Part shown: positions 14,907 to 23,256 of the stretch, one piece after another
How positions within the stretch are numbered: the first letter of the stretch is position 1
Layout of the letters: each line of letters opens with the position of its first letter
Source of the DNA: Flavobacteriales bacterium UBA1694
Lineage (GTDB): Bacteria; Bacteroidota; Bacteroidia; Flavobacteriales; Weeksellaceae
DNA: 34,203 nucleotides
Direction of reading: 5' to 3'
Assembly (NCBI GenBank): GCA_002319955.1
Contig: DCJS01000017.1
Location: 54,521-88,723 of the forward strand
Notes under the pieces: model-generated
Databases searched by the model: none
Told to the model about the DNA's origin: nothing
The model's input: only the letters and a program-made list of their open reading frames with translations
Position numbers and translations under genes: made by a program

Positions 14907-17741
14907 ATGAACGAAGCAAACGAATTTATTGAAATATACGGCGCCAGAGAACACAACCTAAAGAACATTGATGTGCGCATTCCGCGCAATGAATTGGTGG
15001 TGATCACGGGGCTCTCGGGGAGTGGGAAATCGTCCCTTGCCTTTGATACCATTTTTGCCGAGGGGCAAAGGCGGTATATTGAAACTTTTTCTGCCTACGC
15101 GAGACAGTTTTTGGGTGGACTGGAGCGTCCCGATGTCGATAAGATTGAAGGGCTTTCCCCGGTGATTGCGATTGAGCAAAAAACAACCAATAAGAACCCA
15201 AGATCCACCGTGGGAACCGTTACGGAATTATATGATTTTTTACGATTACTCTATGCTAGAGTCTCACAGGCCTATTCATTAAGTTCCGGCAAACGCCTTG
15301 TAAGCTACACAGAGGATCAGATTCTTGAAGCGATTAAGGCGAATTACCAGGGCGAAAAGATTTTACTTTTAGCCCCGGTGATTCGTTCTCGAAAAGGCCA
15401 TTACCACGAACTCTTTATTCAAATGGCTCGAAAGGGCTACGGCCAGGCGCGCATTGATGGAGAACTCCAAAATATTGAATACGATTTAAAACTCGACCGC
15501 TATAAGACCCACGATATTGATATTGTGGTGGACCGCTGGATTATCGGTGAGAATGCTACGGAGACGCGCATGCAAAGCTCTCTTCGCACGGCCATGGACA
15601 TGGGCGAGGGGGTTATTGGAATTCAAAAATTAGACTCTGTAGAGATTCAGTATTTTTCTAAGAAATTAATGGACGACGACTCGGGCCTTTCCTTAGCGCT
15701 TCCAGAACCCAATACCTTTTCATTTAATTCCCCTAAAGGAAGCTGTCCAACGTGCAAAGGCCTTGGAACCGTAAAGAAAATTAATAAGGAGTACTTTGTT
15801 GAAAATCCAAAGTTGTCCATTAGTCGTGGGGCGCTTCGCCCCTTAGAGGATATCAAAAATAACAAGTGGATTCTGAGCCAGGTTAAAACGATTTTAGAGA
15901 TTTTCGGTCAAGACCTTAACACGCCTTTTTCAGAAATTTCAAAGGAAGCGCTCGATTACATGTACCATGGACTTCATAAAGAGTTTAATAAAGATTTAAA
16001 GTACGCCGGGATCACTAAGAAAATTAAAGTGAATTTCGATGGGCTCGTGCCTTACATTGAAGACCTTATTGAGAGCAAAGAAAACTACGATGCGGTGCTT
16101 TTAGAGCGTCATTTCACGACGGAAGACACCTGTCCAAGTTGCCTGGGTGCCCGCTTGCAACCCGATAGTTTAAGTTTCAAAATTGATGAGATGAACATCG
16201 CGCAGGTAAGCGCCTTATCCTTAAGTGATCTTAAGGAGTGGCTAGGCCAGCTTGATGGAAAGTTCTCCCATACAAACACCATTATAGCTTCTGAGATTCT
16301 TAAGGAAATTAAAACACGCCTTCAATTTTTATTGGATGTGGGACTCGATTACTTAAGTCTTGATCGCAGCTCGCGTACCCTCTCGGGTGGAGAGAGCCAG
16401 CGTATTCGTTTGGCCACACAAATTGGCTCGCAGCTCGTGAATGTACTCTATATTTTAGATGAACCAAGTATTGGACTCCATCAGCGCGATAATGAGCGGC
16501 TGATTGCGTCGCTTAAAAATCTACGTGATTTAGGAAACTCCGTTTTAGTGGTTGAACACGATAAAGACATGATTCTTGAAGCGGACCATGTCCTAGACAT
16601 TGGGCCGCGTGCCGGTAAGCACGGGGGAGAAATCCTCTGGCAGGGCGATCCAAAAGACCTAGCCTCTGCCGATACCATTACAGCCGACTACCTAAGTGGG
16701 AAACGAAAAATCGAAGTTCCAAAAGTAAGGCGTCAAGGCAATGGGAAAACCTTAAGTCTTAAGGGAGCCACAGGGAATAACTTAAAAAATGTGAATCTTG
16801 AGATTCCTTTAGGCCAGCTCGTGGTGGTGACCGGTATTTCTGGAAGTGGAAAATCCTCTCTAATCAACGGCACGCTCTATCCTATATTAAATAAATATTT
16901 TTACCGCAGTCTTCAAGAGCCACTCCCGTATAAAAAGTTCACGGGCCTTGAAAATATTGACAAGATTGTGGATGTAGACCAGACGCCTATTGGACGCACA
17001 CCTAGAAGTAACCCCGCGACCTATACCGGAATGTTTTCGGACATCCGAACACTCTTTGCGGAACTTCCTGAGAGTAAAATCCGCGGCTATAAACCGGGAC
17101 GCTTCTCCTTTAATGTCAAGGGAGGCCGCTGCGAGACCTGCCAAGGCGGAGGGCTTAAAGTCATTGAAATGAATTTTCTGCCCGATGTTTATGTGCACTG
17201 TGAAACCTGTAATGGAAAACGCTTTAACCGTGAGACTTTAGAGGTTCGCTACAAAGGGAAATCCATTGCTGACATCCTTGAAATGACCATCGATGAGGCC
17301 GTCGAATTCTTCCAGCCTATTCCCAAGATTTTTAGTCGCGTAAAAACCCTTTATGATGTGGGGCTTGGGTATATTACCCTTGGCCAGCAGTCTACCACCT
17401 TATCAGGGGGTGAAGCGCAAAGAATCAAACTCGCCACAGAGCTTTCCAAGAAACAAACGGGAAGTACTCTGTACATCCTTGATGAGCCGACCACGGGACT
17501 TCATTTTGAAGACGTACGCATTTTAATGGATACGGTGAATAGACTCGTAGATCTAGGCAATTCCTTTATTATTATTGAACACAATATGGACGTGATTAAA
17601 CTCGCGGACCATATTATTGATGTCGGGCCAGAGGGCGGAAAACGCGGAGGCATGATCGTGGCTAAAGGCACGCCAGAAGAAATTGTAAAGAATAAAAAAT
17701 CGGTAACCGGCCGGTTCTTAAAGCCGGAATTAGAAGCTTAA
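14907..17741 (+). CDS. uvrA: Excinuclease ABC subunit A
   Basis: 944 residues, full length. UvrA dimers find bulky DNA lesions and load UvrB in nucleotide excision repair. There are two ABC ATPase halves. The first has Walker A GLSGSGKSSL (35-44); its signature LSGGESQRIRLA and the Walker B region YILDEPSIGL lie about 500 residues later. The second has GISGSGKSSL, LSGGEAQRIKLA and YILDEPTTGL. Zinc-binding cysteine pairs appear in CPTCKGLG and CPSCLGAR in the first half and in CETCQGGG...CETCNGKR in the second. The conserved RYIETFSAYARQFL follows the first Walker A. It is single-gene with its own -7 element and terminator. Open frames on the opposite strand inside it are by-products. Confidence 0.98.
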   Translation: MNEANEFIEIYGAREHNLKNIDVRIPRNELVVITGLSGSGKSSLAFDTIFAEGQRRYIETFSAYARQFLGGLERPDVDKIEGLSPVIAIEQKTTNKNPRSTVGTVTELYDFLRLLYARVSQAYSLSSGKRLVSYTEDQILEAIKANYQGEKILLLAPVIRSRKGHYHELFIQMARKGYGQARIDGELQNIEYDLKLDRYKTHDIDIVVDRWIIGENATETRMQSSLRTAMDMGEGVIGIQKLDSVEIQYFSKKLMDDDSGLSLALPEPNTFSFNSPKGSCPTCKGLGTVKKINKEYFVENPKLSISRGALRPLEDIKNNKWILSQVKTILEIFGQDLNTPFSEISKEALDYMYHGLHKEFNKDLKYAGITKKIKVNFDGLVPYIEDLIESKENYDAVLLERHFTTEDTCPSCLGARLQPDSLSFKIDEMNIAQVSALSLSDLKEWLGQLDGKFSHTNTIIASEILKEIKTRLQFLLDVGLDYLSLDRSSRTLSGGESQRIRLATQIGSQLVNVLYILDEPSIGLHQRDNERLIASLKNLRDLGNSVLVVEHDKDMILEADHVLDIGPRAGKHGGEILWQGDPKDLASADTITADYLSGKRKIEVPKVRRQGNGKTLSLKGATGNNLKNVNLEIPLGQLVVVTGISGSGKSSLINGTLYPILNKYFYRSLQEPLPYKKFTGLENIDKIVDVDQTPIGRTPRSNPATYTGMFSDIRTLFAELPESKIRGYKPGRFSFNVKGGRCETCQGGGLKVIEMNFLPDVYVHCETCNGKRFNRETLEVRYKGKSIADILEMTIDEAVEFFQPIPKIFSRVKTLYDVGLGYITLGQQSTTLSGGEAQRIKLATELSKKQTGSTLYILDEPTTGLHFEDVRILMDTVNRLVDLGNSFIIIEHNMDVIKLADHIIDVGPEGGKRGGMIVAKGTPEEIVKNKKSVTGRFLKPELEA

Positions 17742-17747
17742 ACCTCT

Positions 17748-17777
17748 AAGGCCTGATTACGCATCAGGCCTTTTTTT
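17748..17777 (+). terminator. Terminator after uvrA
   Basis: AAGGCCTGAT / ATCAGGCCTT stem with loop TACGC, followed by T tract. Confidence 0.92.
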
Positions 17778-17978
17778 GATGTATTTTTGGACCTACTCAG
17801 GGGAATTGACCTGCTAGGACTTGTTTTATCGGTGCTCCAGAGAAGCTCACCCTTTTTTCTTATTTCAAATACTAAGCAATTCACTGAGCACTGTACTTAA
17901 TAGAGTGGGTAAATTAGCTCAATGTGAATTTTCTTAAATTTTCAATCATTTGTTTACCAATAGTTTAGAAATATTTGT

Positions 17979-17986
17979 TACATTTG
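17979..17986 (+). promoter_or_regulatory. -7 promoter element
   Basis: TACATTTG matches TAnnTTTG and lies 48 nt before the start of the secreted protein gene at 18035. Confidence 0.5.
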
Positions 17987-18034
17987 TGTTACGCTAATGT
18001 GAACGCAATGTTAACAAATTTAAAATACAGCACA

Positions 18035-18448
18035 ATGAAAACATACAATAGACTTAAAATCACCTTCTTATCAATCGCCGTTTTTGCCTTTGCAAGTGTC
18101 ACTTCAAGCGCCACTGCTCAAACGACCAAGCCAAGTAATCAGATTGCCACTGTTGAAGTCTCAAACAATGACGGCTTTAAGCAGTTAAGAAACCTTCTCG
18201 AAGCTCAATTTGATTTCACGAACCCACAAATGCAGCAAGGGCTTGTAAATTCGCAACTAACGTTCAGCGTCTCAGACGCGGGTAAATTGACGAATATCGT
18301 GGCAAAAAGTGATTGCAAGTACGTAAGTGAAGAATTAAAAAGTGTTCTTGAACAACTACACTATCGAGTCGATGTAGAAGATTTAAAAGTAAATCCGCAG
18401 TACACGACCTTCAGTATGCCTGTACAGGTTTTAATTGCGAACCGATAA
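18035..18448 (+). CDS. Secreted protein with weak TonB-C-terminal-like pattern
   Basis: 137 residues. A Sec signal peptide (1-27, ending in SSATAQ) is followed by a mature domain of about 110 residues with one cysteine. The stretch QLTFSVSDAGKLTNIVAKSD followed by a helix (EELKSVLEQL) and a final strand resembles the beta-alpha-beta C-terminal domain of TonB-like energy transducers (V.F.V...G.L.......), but it lacks a membrane anchor and a proline-rich linker. I read it as a periplasmic protein of unknown function. I start at ATG 18035; the open frame extends 60 nt upstream, but only this start gives a proper signal peptide. It has its own promoter and terminator. Confidence 0.65.
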   Translation: MKTYNRLKITFLSIAVFAFASVTSSATAQTTKPSNQIATVEVSNNDGFKQLRNLLEAQFDFTNPQMQQGLVNSQLTFSVSDAGKLTNIVAKSDCKYVSEELKSVLEQLHYRVDVEDLKVNPQYTTFSMPVQVLIANR

Positions 18449-18482
18449 GAAACGGGTATTTTGTACGATAAAAATTGTTACT

Positions 18483-18514
18483 AAAACCACACAATATTGT
18501 GTGGTTTTTTTTAT
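18483..18514. terminator. Terminator, 26-bp perfect palindrome
   Basis: AAAACCACACAAT / ATTGTGTGGTTTT (18483-18508), followed by more T on the plus strand. Confidence 0.9.
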
Positions 18515-18564
18515 TTTAGTGCGAGTTAAAGTCTATGAATTAACGAATTCAAACCAGAGAATTG

Positions 18565-19062
18565 ATGAATTATACACTGCGTGAAATGGAGCCTTCTGAT
18601 GCTCCAAGAGTCCTTGAAATTTTTCAAGAAGGCATCGAGAGTGGCCTGGCCACTTTCGAAACCCAGGCGCCCTCATGGGAGAGTTGGGATATGAGCCACC
18701 ACAAGGTCTGCCGCCTGATATTAGAAGACCAGGACCATGAAGTTCTGGGATGGGCGGCCTTATCGCCTGTAAGTAGGCGGGCCTGTTTTAATGGCGTGGC
18801 TGAACTCAGTGTGTATTTAGATTCTAGGGCTCACGGCAAAGGCCTAGGCACCATGCTTCTTAGGCAATTGATCTTATCGAGCGAAGAGCATGAATTCTGG
18901 ACTCTTCAAGCGGGGGTATTTCCTCAGAATTTGGCCTCAATGCGTATGCATCAAAAGGCTGGGTTTCGACTTGTTGGAACCCGCAGGCGCTTTGGAAAAC
19001 TTAATGGCGTGTGGGCAGACGTCGCCCTATTTGAGCGGCGTAGTGAGCTCATGGATGGCTAA
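18565..19062 (+). CDS. GNAT acetyltransferase, phosphinothricin-acetyltransferase-like
   Basis: 165 residues, one GNAT domain. The N-terminal MNYTLREMEPSDAPRVLEIF, the IESGLATFE segment, and the acetyl-CoA binding loop with SVYLDSRAHGKGLGTMLL (R-x2-G-x-G at about 89-94) are typical of the PAT/YncA-like branch, which acetylates amino groups of amino acids or herbicide-like analogues such as methionine sulfone. The C-terminal NLASMRMHQKAGFRLVGTR is the usual GNAT motif B. The true substrate is unknown. I start at ATG 18565; a TTG one codon before is possible. Confidence 0.85.
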   Translation: MNYTLREMEPSDAPRVLEIFQEGIESGLATFETQAPSWESWDMSHHKVCRLILEDQDHEVLGWAALSPVSRRACFNGVAELSVYLDSRAHGKGLGTMLLRQLILSSEEHEFWTLQAGVFPQNLASMRMHQKAGFRLVGTRRRFGKLNGVWADVALFERRSELMDG

Positions 19063-19081
19063 ATAAGCACTTTAATACGGG

Positions 19082-19099
19082 TTTGGCACGGAGATTGAA
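19082..19099 (+). promoter_or_regulatory. Probable sigma-54 (RpoN) promoter
   Basis: TTTGGCACG (19082-19090), then 4 nt, then TTGAA (19095-19099). The -24 part is a perfect match to the sigma-54 consensus (TTGGCACG-N4-TTGCW); the -12 part has A for C. It lies 22 nt before the start at 19122. No TAnnTTTG element is present here. Confidence 0.5.
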
Positions 19100-19121
19100 A
19101 TTTAGAGTGTATTAACTAACA

Positions 19122-19613
19122 ATGAAAGAAATGACTACAATACTAAAACTCATTCTCGGTGGAGCCCTAGCTCTAAGCGTTGCTTCGTGTGGTGTCACGG
19201 ATCCGTATTATGGAAATGGAAATAACCGTTACCCTTCGGGAACATACGGTAATGGGCAAGTCTACAGGACCTCAGAAGGAACCGTTTATAGACAAGGCGA
19301 TGTGTACCGCGATAGAAACGGAAATATTTACCGTAACGGCAGAGTAATTGAACGCTCAAATGTGTATGGACGCCCGGGTATTATTCGAAGAGCCCAAACG
19401 TATAACCAAAGAAGGCTACCTCCAGGTCAAGCAAAAAAGATTTACGGTGGAAATGCCAAGGATTATGCGCCTGGCCAAATGAAAAAGAGACAAAACGTTT
19501 ACTATGGTCAGGGCAACAATTCAAAGTATTCCAAGGACTATTCGAAGAGAGCTAAATCCAATAGTAAAGCCTACAAGTCCTACAAAAAAGGTAAAAATAA
19601 GAAGAACGATTAA
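19122..19613 (+). CDS. YR-repeat basic lipoprotein of unknown function
   Basis: 163 residues. The lipoprotein signal ends in lipobox VASC (about 20-23). The mature protein is Gly/Asn/Tyr/Arg-rich, with four near-repeats of the type G-x-V/I-Y-R (about 43-75), then an LPPGQAKKIYG...YAPGQMKKR segment (about 99-125), and a lysine/serine/tyrosine-rich basic tail. The LPPGQAKK pattern recurs in small Bacteroidota envelope proteins of unknown role. The strongly basic, low-complexity tail suggests interaction with acidic polymers. The likely sigma-54 promoter directly upstream makes it activator-dependent. Start is at 19122 or three codons later (ATG 19131). Confidence 0.72.
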   Translation: MKEMTTILKLILGGALALSVASCGVTDPYYGNGNNRYPSGTYGNGQVYRTSEGTVYRQGDVYRDRNGNIYRNGRVIERSNVYGRPGIIRRAQTYNQRRLPPGQAKKIYGGNAKDYAPGQMKKRQNVYYGQGNNSKYSKDYSKRAKSNSKAYKSYKKGKNKKND

Positions 19614-19633
19614 GATACCTGCGTATTAAAATC

Positions 19634-19666
19634 AAAAAGCGGCCCCAAGTTTGAGGCCGCTTTTTT
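19634..19666. terminator. Terminator between convergent genes
   Basis: AAAAAGCGGCC / GGCCGCTTTTT with a 10-nt loop, A-rich on one side and T-rich on the other, serving both the lipoprotein gene and the minus-strand aminotransferase gene. Confidence 0.9.
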
Positions 19667-19685
19667 ATGTTAAAAGTGAAAGCTT

Positions 19686-20885
19686 TTAGCTTATCACGGC
19701 ATTCTCTAAAGTATGGGCCAAGCGGTCCATCGCTTTGGTTAAATCACTTTCAGAGGCGGCGTAAGAAAACCGGACGCACTCTGGACTCCCAAAGGAGACC
19801 CCACCCACACAGCCCACATGCGCTGTTTCAAGTAAAAACATTGCAAAATCGTCTGCATTGTTGATTTTCGTACCGTTTAGCGTTTTGCCTAAATAGAAGG
19901 AGATGTCCGGGTAAAAGTAAAAAGCCGATTTTGGAAGCAGTACTTTAAAGCCTGGTAAGGTTTTCATTCGATAGTAAACTAAGTTTCTACGAGATTGAAA
20001 GGCGTCAACCATATAGCGGAATTCTTTCGGATCCGTTTCTAGGGCTGTAATAGCGGCGCGCTGCGCGACGCTATTTGCCCCACTAGTCATTTGGCCTTGA
20101 ATCTTATCTAATGCGGGAGCGAGCCACTCGGGCGCTGCGGAATAGCCAAGTCTCCAGCCTGTCATTGCATAGCCTTTCGACATGCCGTTGATCACCACGA
20201 CTTGGTCTTTGATTTCTGGGAATACCGCAATGGATTTATGGGTGGTCTCGTAATTAATGTATTCGTAGATTTCATCTGAAATCACGATAAGATGGGGGTG
20301 TTTTGCAATAACTTCTGCTAAGGCCTTAAGCTCGTCGTAAGTGTAATAGCTTCCAGAAGGATTGCAAGGGGAACTGTAGAGTAAGATTTTCGTATTGGGC
20401 GTGATGGCCTCTTCAAGCTGCTCAGCGGTCATTTTAAAATCGGTGGCGTACGAGGTTTTGATAAAGACAGAGCTTCCACCCATGAGTTTTACCATTTCAT
20501 CGTAGCTGACCCAATAAGGAACAGGTAGAATGACCTCATCGCCATCGTTTAGAAGGGCTCCAAGAACATTCACAATGGCCTGTTTGGCGCCATTGGAGAC
20601 GCAAATCTGACTTTCTTTAAACTCTAGATTGTTGTCTCTTTTAAGTTTATTGCTGATGGCTTTGCGGAGTTCTAAAAACCCAGGAACTGGGGAATAATGC
20701 GAGTAATTTTCCTCAATGGCCTGAATGGCTGCTTTTTTAATCACATCAGGAACATCAAAATCAGGTTCCCCTAGGGTGAGACTAATGACATCAATGCCAC
20801 TGGCTTTCATTTCACGCGCTTTGTTGGACATGACAAACGTTTGAGAGTAACTTAAGCGCTCTAAACGCTCAGAAAATTTTATCAT
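19686..20885 (-). CDS. Class I aspartate-type aminotransferase
   Basis: 399 residues, PLP-dependent fold type I, aspartate aminotransferase Ib-like. It would interconvert aspartate/oxaloacetate with glutamate/2-oxoglutarate, although close relatives use other amino acids. Motifs: LTLGEPDFDVPD near the N-terminus, VSNGAKQAIVNVLGAL, SPCNPSGSYYT (PLP phosphate/substrate site), VISDEIYEYINY (aspartate pairing the pyridine N), and the PLP lysine in NGMSKGYAMTGWRLGY. The C-terminal FSYAASESDL holds the substrate-carboxylate region. I start at ATG 20885 (MIKFSERLERLS), since the open frame beyond it is not family-like and a TATATTTG element lies 21 nt upstream of this start. Confidence 0.93.
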   Translation of the reverse strand: MIKFSERLERLSYSQTFVMSNKAREMKASGIDVISLTLGEPDFDVPDVIKKAAIQAIEENYSHYSPVPGFLELRKAISNKLKRDNNLEFKESQICVSNGAKQAIVNVLGALLNDGDEVILPVPYWVSYDEMVKLMGGSSVFIKTSYATDFKMTAEQLEEAITPNTKILLYSSPCNPSGSYYTYDELKALAEVIAKHPHLIVISDEIYEYINYETTHKSIAVFPEIKDQVVVINGMSKGYAMTGWRLGYSAAPEWLAPALDKIQGQMTSGANSVAQRAAITALETDPKEFRYMVDAFQSRRNLVYYRMKTLPGFKVLLPKSAFYFYPDISFYLGKTLNGTKINNADDFAMFLLETAHVGCVGGVSFGSPECVRFSYAASESDLTKAMDRLAHTLENAVIS

Positions 20886-20905
20886 AGTTATTGGTTCAAT
20901 TCGAG

Positions 20906-20940
20906 CAAATATAAGAACATTTAATTTTCTAAAAGCCAAA
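20906..20940 (-). promoter_or_regulatory. Promoter of the aminotransferase gene
   Basis: On the minus strand, TTTG (20940-20937) is followed after 23 nt by TATATTTG (20913-20906), an exact TAnnTTTG match, 20 nt before the ATG at 20885. Confidence 0.6.
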
Positions 20941-20961
20941 CTAATTGCTACTTTTACATTC

Positions 20962-20976
20962 GTGCCGCTGCGGCAC
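20962..20976. repeat. Inverted repeat in the threonine-aldolase-like leader
   Basis: GTGCCG-CTG-CGGCAC is a perfect GC-rich 6-bp stem in an AT-rich gap, 19 nt before the ATG at 20996. No T tract follows. It could be an operator or a leader hairpin. Confidence 0.4.
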
Positions 20977-20995
20977 CTCAAATAAAGCAATTCAA

Positions 20996-22024
20996 ATGAC
21001 GTATTCTTTCAAAAACGATTATTCCGAAGGAGCCCATCCAAGAATCTTACAAAAATTAATTGAGACGAATTTAACCCAAGAAGCAGGCTACGGCTTAGAC
21101 CACCTGAGTTTGGAAGCAAAAAAGTTCCTTAGAGCCCAAATGGGAAGGCCGTCGGCAGAAATCTATTTCACGTCTGGCGGGACTCAGGCCAATCTCTTGG
21201 TCATTTCGCACGCCCTTCGTCCTTATGAAAGTGTCATTAGTGCTCAAAGTGGGCACATTATGACCAATGAAGCGGGGGCGATCGAAGCTTGTGGTCACAA
21301 AGTGCATAGTGTGGTAAGCCCAGAGGGAAAAGTTTCCTGTGACTCCATACGTGAGGTCTTAGAAGCGCATACGAATGTTCCCCATCAAGTGAAACCCAAA
21401 CTCGTCTATTTATCGAATTCAACAGAACTTGGAACCCTGTATCAAAAATCAGAGCTTCAAGAGCTATACGCCTTTTGTCAAGAAAAAGACCTCTACCTCT
21501 TTATTGATGGCGCAAGACTAGGGCAGGCCCTTAGGGCCGAAACCAATGACTTAGAGCTAAAAGATATCGCCTCATTGTGTGATGCGTTTTACATCGGTGC
21601 AACCAAAAACGGGGCTTTACTTGGGGAGGCCATTGTGCTTTTGAATCCGAAGCTTCAGAGCAATTTTGGATTTACCCTGAAACAAAGAGGCGCGCTTTTG
21701 GCCAAAGGCCGCGTGCTTGGCGCTCAGTTTTATGAACTTTTTAAAGACGGCCTCTTCTATGAACTTGCAGAAACGGCGAACCGACAAGCGATGGCTTTGA
21801 AAGCGGGTTTTAAGTCCCTTGGGTACGATTTTTTAACAGAGACTTATACCAATCAACTTTTCCCAATACTTCAAGAGCATCAGGTAGCAGCTCTGGAAAC
21901 GGAGTTTGATTTTTACCGGTGGAAAAACGTGCCTGATAGCCGCGTGGCCATTCGTTTAATTACCTCCTGGGCAACGCCGGATTTGATGGTGGAAAAATTC
22001 ATTGAACGATTGAGCGCTCTTTAA
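20996..22024 (+). CDS. Threonine-aldolase-like PLP lyase
   Basis: 342 residues, beta-eliminating lyase/threonine aldolase family (fold type I PLP enzymes that split threonine to glycine and acetaldehyde). Visible motifs: NDYSEGAHPRIL at the start, EIYFTSGGTQANLLV, the aromatic-stacking histidine region QSGHIMTNEAGAIE, STELGTLYQ, LFIDGARLGQAL (Asp pairing PLP nitrogen) and the PLP lysine in YIGATKNGALLGEA. The serine/threonine preference cannot be told. ATG 20996 is chosen because it begins the conserved YSFKNDYSEGAHP; the frame upstream runs through the hairpin at 20962. It diverges from the aminotransferase gene. Confidence 0.88.
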   Translation: MTYSFKNDYSEGAHPRILQKLIETNLTQEAGYGLDHLSLEAKKFLRAQMGRPSAEIYFTSGGTQANLLVISHALRPYESVISAQSGHIMTNEAGAIEACGHKVHSVVSPEGKVSCDSIREVLEAHTNVPHQVKPKLVYLSNSTELGTLYQKSELQELYAFCQEKDLYLFIDGARLGQALRAETNDLELKDIASLCDAFYIGATKNGALLGEAIVLLNPKLQSNFGFTLKQRGALLAKGRVLGAQFYELFKDGLFYELAETANRQAMALKAGFKSLGYDFLTETYTNQLFPILQEHQVAALETEFDFYRWKNVPDSRVAIRLITSWATPDLMVEKFIERLSAL

Positions 22025-22396
22025 TCGCGCCTTAGCAATCGAAAATACCTATCATAGTGAAAGGCTAGGGCCTAATTTCAATAGTCTTATATTTGTAGAG
22101 GAAAGGATTTTGAGCCCTCTTTTTAAAGTGAAACGCCTTTGTTAATACACATAGTTAGTAAATTCAAATTTTTAATGCGTTTTGAATTAAGTATCTCTTA
22201 ATTGAAAATGAGAAAACAAATGCCCTTTACCCCTTTGACCTTTATTTTTTGTAGATCTGAATTTATAATAGAGTGTTGACATCGCAAGACAAGTTGTAAA
22301 AATTTGTCTTGCAAATGTAGAATTAATCGAAATAGTATGAAAGTCTAAAAAACTGAAATTATTTAATAGTCAACAATATAATTATTTTTAATTTCG
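22025..22396. other. 372-bp gap without a gene; orphan promoter-like motifs
   Basis: No open frame worth calling on either strand. Two exact TAnnTTTG elements face away from any gene: TATATTTG on plus (22088-22095) and TACATTTG on minus (22319-22312). A 9-bp inverted repeat, GCAAGACAA / TTGTCTTGC, spans 22284-22312 and abuts the minus-strand element. The gap lies directly downstream of the truncated helicase gene, so it is probably deletion scar plus leftover regulatory sequence. Confidence 0.5.
22284..22312. repeat. 9-bp inverted repeat in the gap
   Basis: GCAAGACAA (22284-22292) and TTGTCTTGC (22304-22312), with 11 nt between. It touches the minus-strand TACATTTG element, so it could be an operator, or a hairpin near the 5' end of a minus-strand transcript. 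Confidence 0.45.
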
Positions 22397-22879
22397 TTAA
22401 ATTTCAATAAATTCCAGAAAAGTGGGGCGAATTTCTTTTTTAAGTTCAGTGTCTAGAGAAAGACCCGAATTCCCACCAGTAAAGAGCTCACTTTGAGTCA
22501 AACGCGTTGTAGGAGTGATTTCCTTTAGTCGTAAATCTAAATTAGGATAATGGGAATCAATTTTGCTGAATACAGCTTTTAGAATACGCCCATTTCCATC
22601 AATTAAATCGGGTTCAAAATTGTAGTGAGAAATCTCCTTATTGAGGAATTGGATAAGACGGTTGCTGATCTCAATTTGTTTTTCTAATTGGAGATCCTTT
22701 TTTAATTGAACTTGTTGAAAAGCCCGCGTAATAGATTCTTGCAAATGGAAAGAAAGCGTGCGAATTGCCTCTTCTCTGTCAAGCTCAACTTCATTTAGGT
22801 AGTAGGTTTGTGCCTCAAGAGAATTGAGTTTTGTGCGTAGCGAGGCTGTAATCAGCGCTTCGTAGATTCCTGTATTCAT
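22397..22879 (-). pseudogene. N-terminal stub of a DUF3427-type helicase
   Basis: 160 residues. The sequence fits the N-terminal region of the long (about 950-1000 residue) PLD-nuclease/superfamily II helicase proteins with DUF3427: MNTGIYEALIT at the start, a long helical region, GRILKAVFSKIDSH, TPTTRLTQSELFTGGNSGLS and LDTELKKEI. In full proteins the PLD domain follows directly after ELKKEI; here the frame runs into an unrelated PTFLEFIEI tail and stops, so the PLD and helicase domains are lost. Downstream frames do not restore them. Its ATG overlaps the Nudix stop by 4 nt (ATGA), the remains of a coupled operon. Family assignment is from memory. It could still be expressed as a small protein. 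Confidence 0.6.
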
Positions 22880-23256
22880 AGAGTGATTAGTTCTTGTACT
22901 ATTGGTAAATCGGCCTCAGCCCAGTCGTAGCTAACAAGCGCCTCTAAGGGTTCCCATCGCACCTGAGCATGCTCGAGCGTTTTAAGTTTCCCAGATGTAA
23001 TAGTGCAAAGGTAGGGATAGAGGGTGATTTGAAATGTAGGGTAGTGGTGCTCAACACTGGTGAGTGGCTTTTGAATTTCGATATGGAGTCCCAACTCCTC
23101 TTTGATTTCTCTTTTAAGGCAGTCCTGTTTTGATTCCCCTTTCTCAATTTTACCGCCTGGGAATTCCCATTTTAAGGGTAGAGTCATAGATTCAGATCTC
23201 TGACAAATAAGAAATTGGTTATCGTGCTTTATAATGGCACAAGTGACGTGGACCAT
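22876..23256 (-). CDS. Nudix hydrolase, MutT-like
   Basis: 126 residues, one Nudix domain. The Nudix box GGKIEKGESKQDCLKREIKE continues ELGL (about 34-57) and fits GX5EX7REUXEEXGU. The PLKWEFPGGK lead-in and the N-terminal CAIIKHDNQFLICQRS are typical of MutT-type (8-oxo-)dGTP diphosphatases; the C-terminal HAQVRWEPLEAL loop also fits. It may clean oxidised nucleotides, but in this setting it is translationally coupled (ATGA overlap) to a DUF3427-helicase remnant, an association known for Nudix proteins in helicase operons of defence-like character (from memory). It is intact while its partner is broken. Confidence 0.9.
   Translation of the reverse strand: MVHVTCAIIKHDNQFLICQRSESMTLPLKWEFPGGKIEKGESKQDCLKREIKEELGLHIEIQKPLTSVEHHYPTFQITLYPYLCTITSGKLKTLEHAQVRWEPLEALVSYDWAEADLPIVQELITL

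Noticed and set aside
22024..23256. A complete active defence operon (Nudix plus helicase)
   Set aside because: The helicase and PLD domains are absent from the window; only the N-terminal stub remains, so no working system can be claimed.
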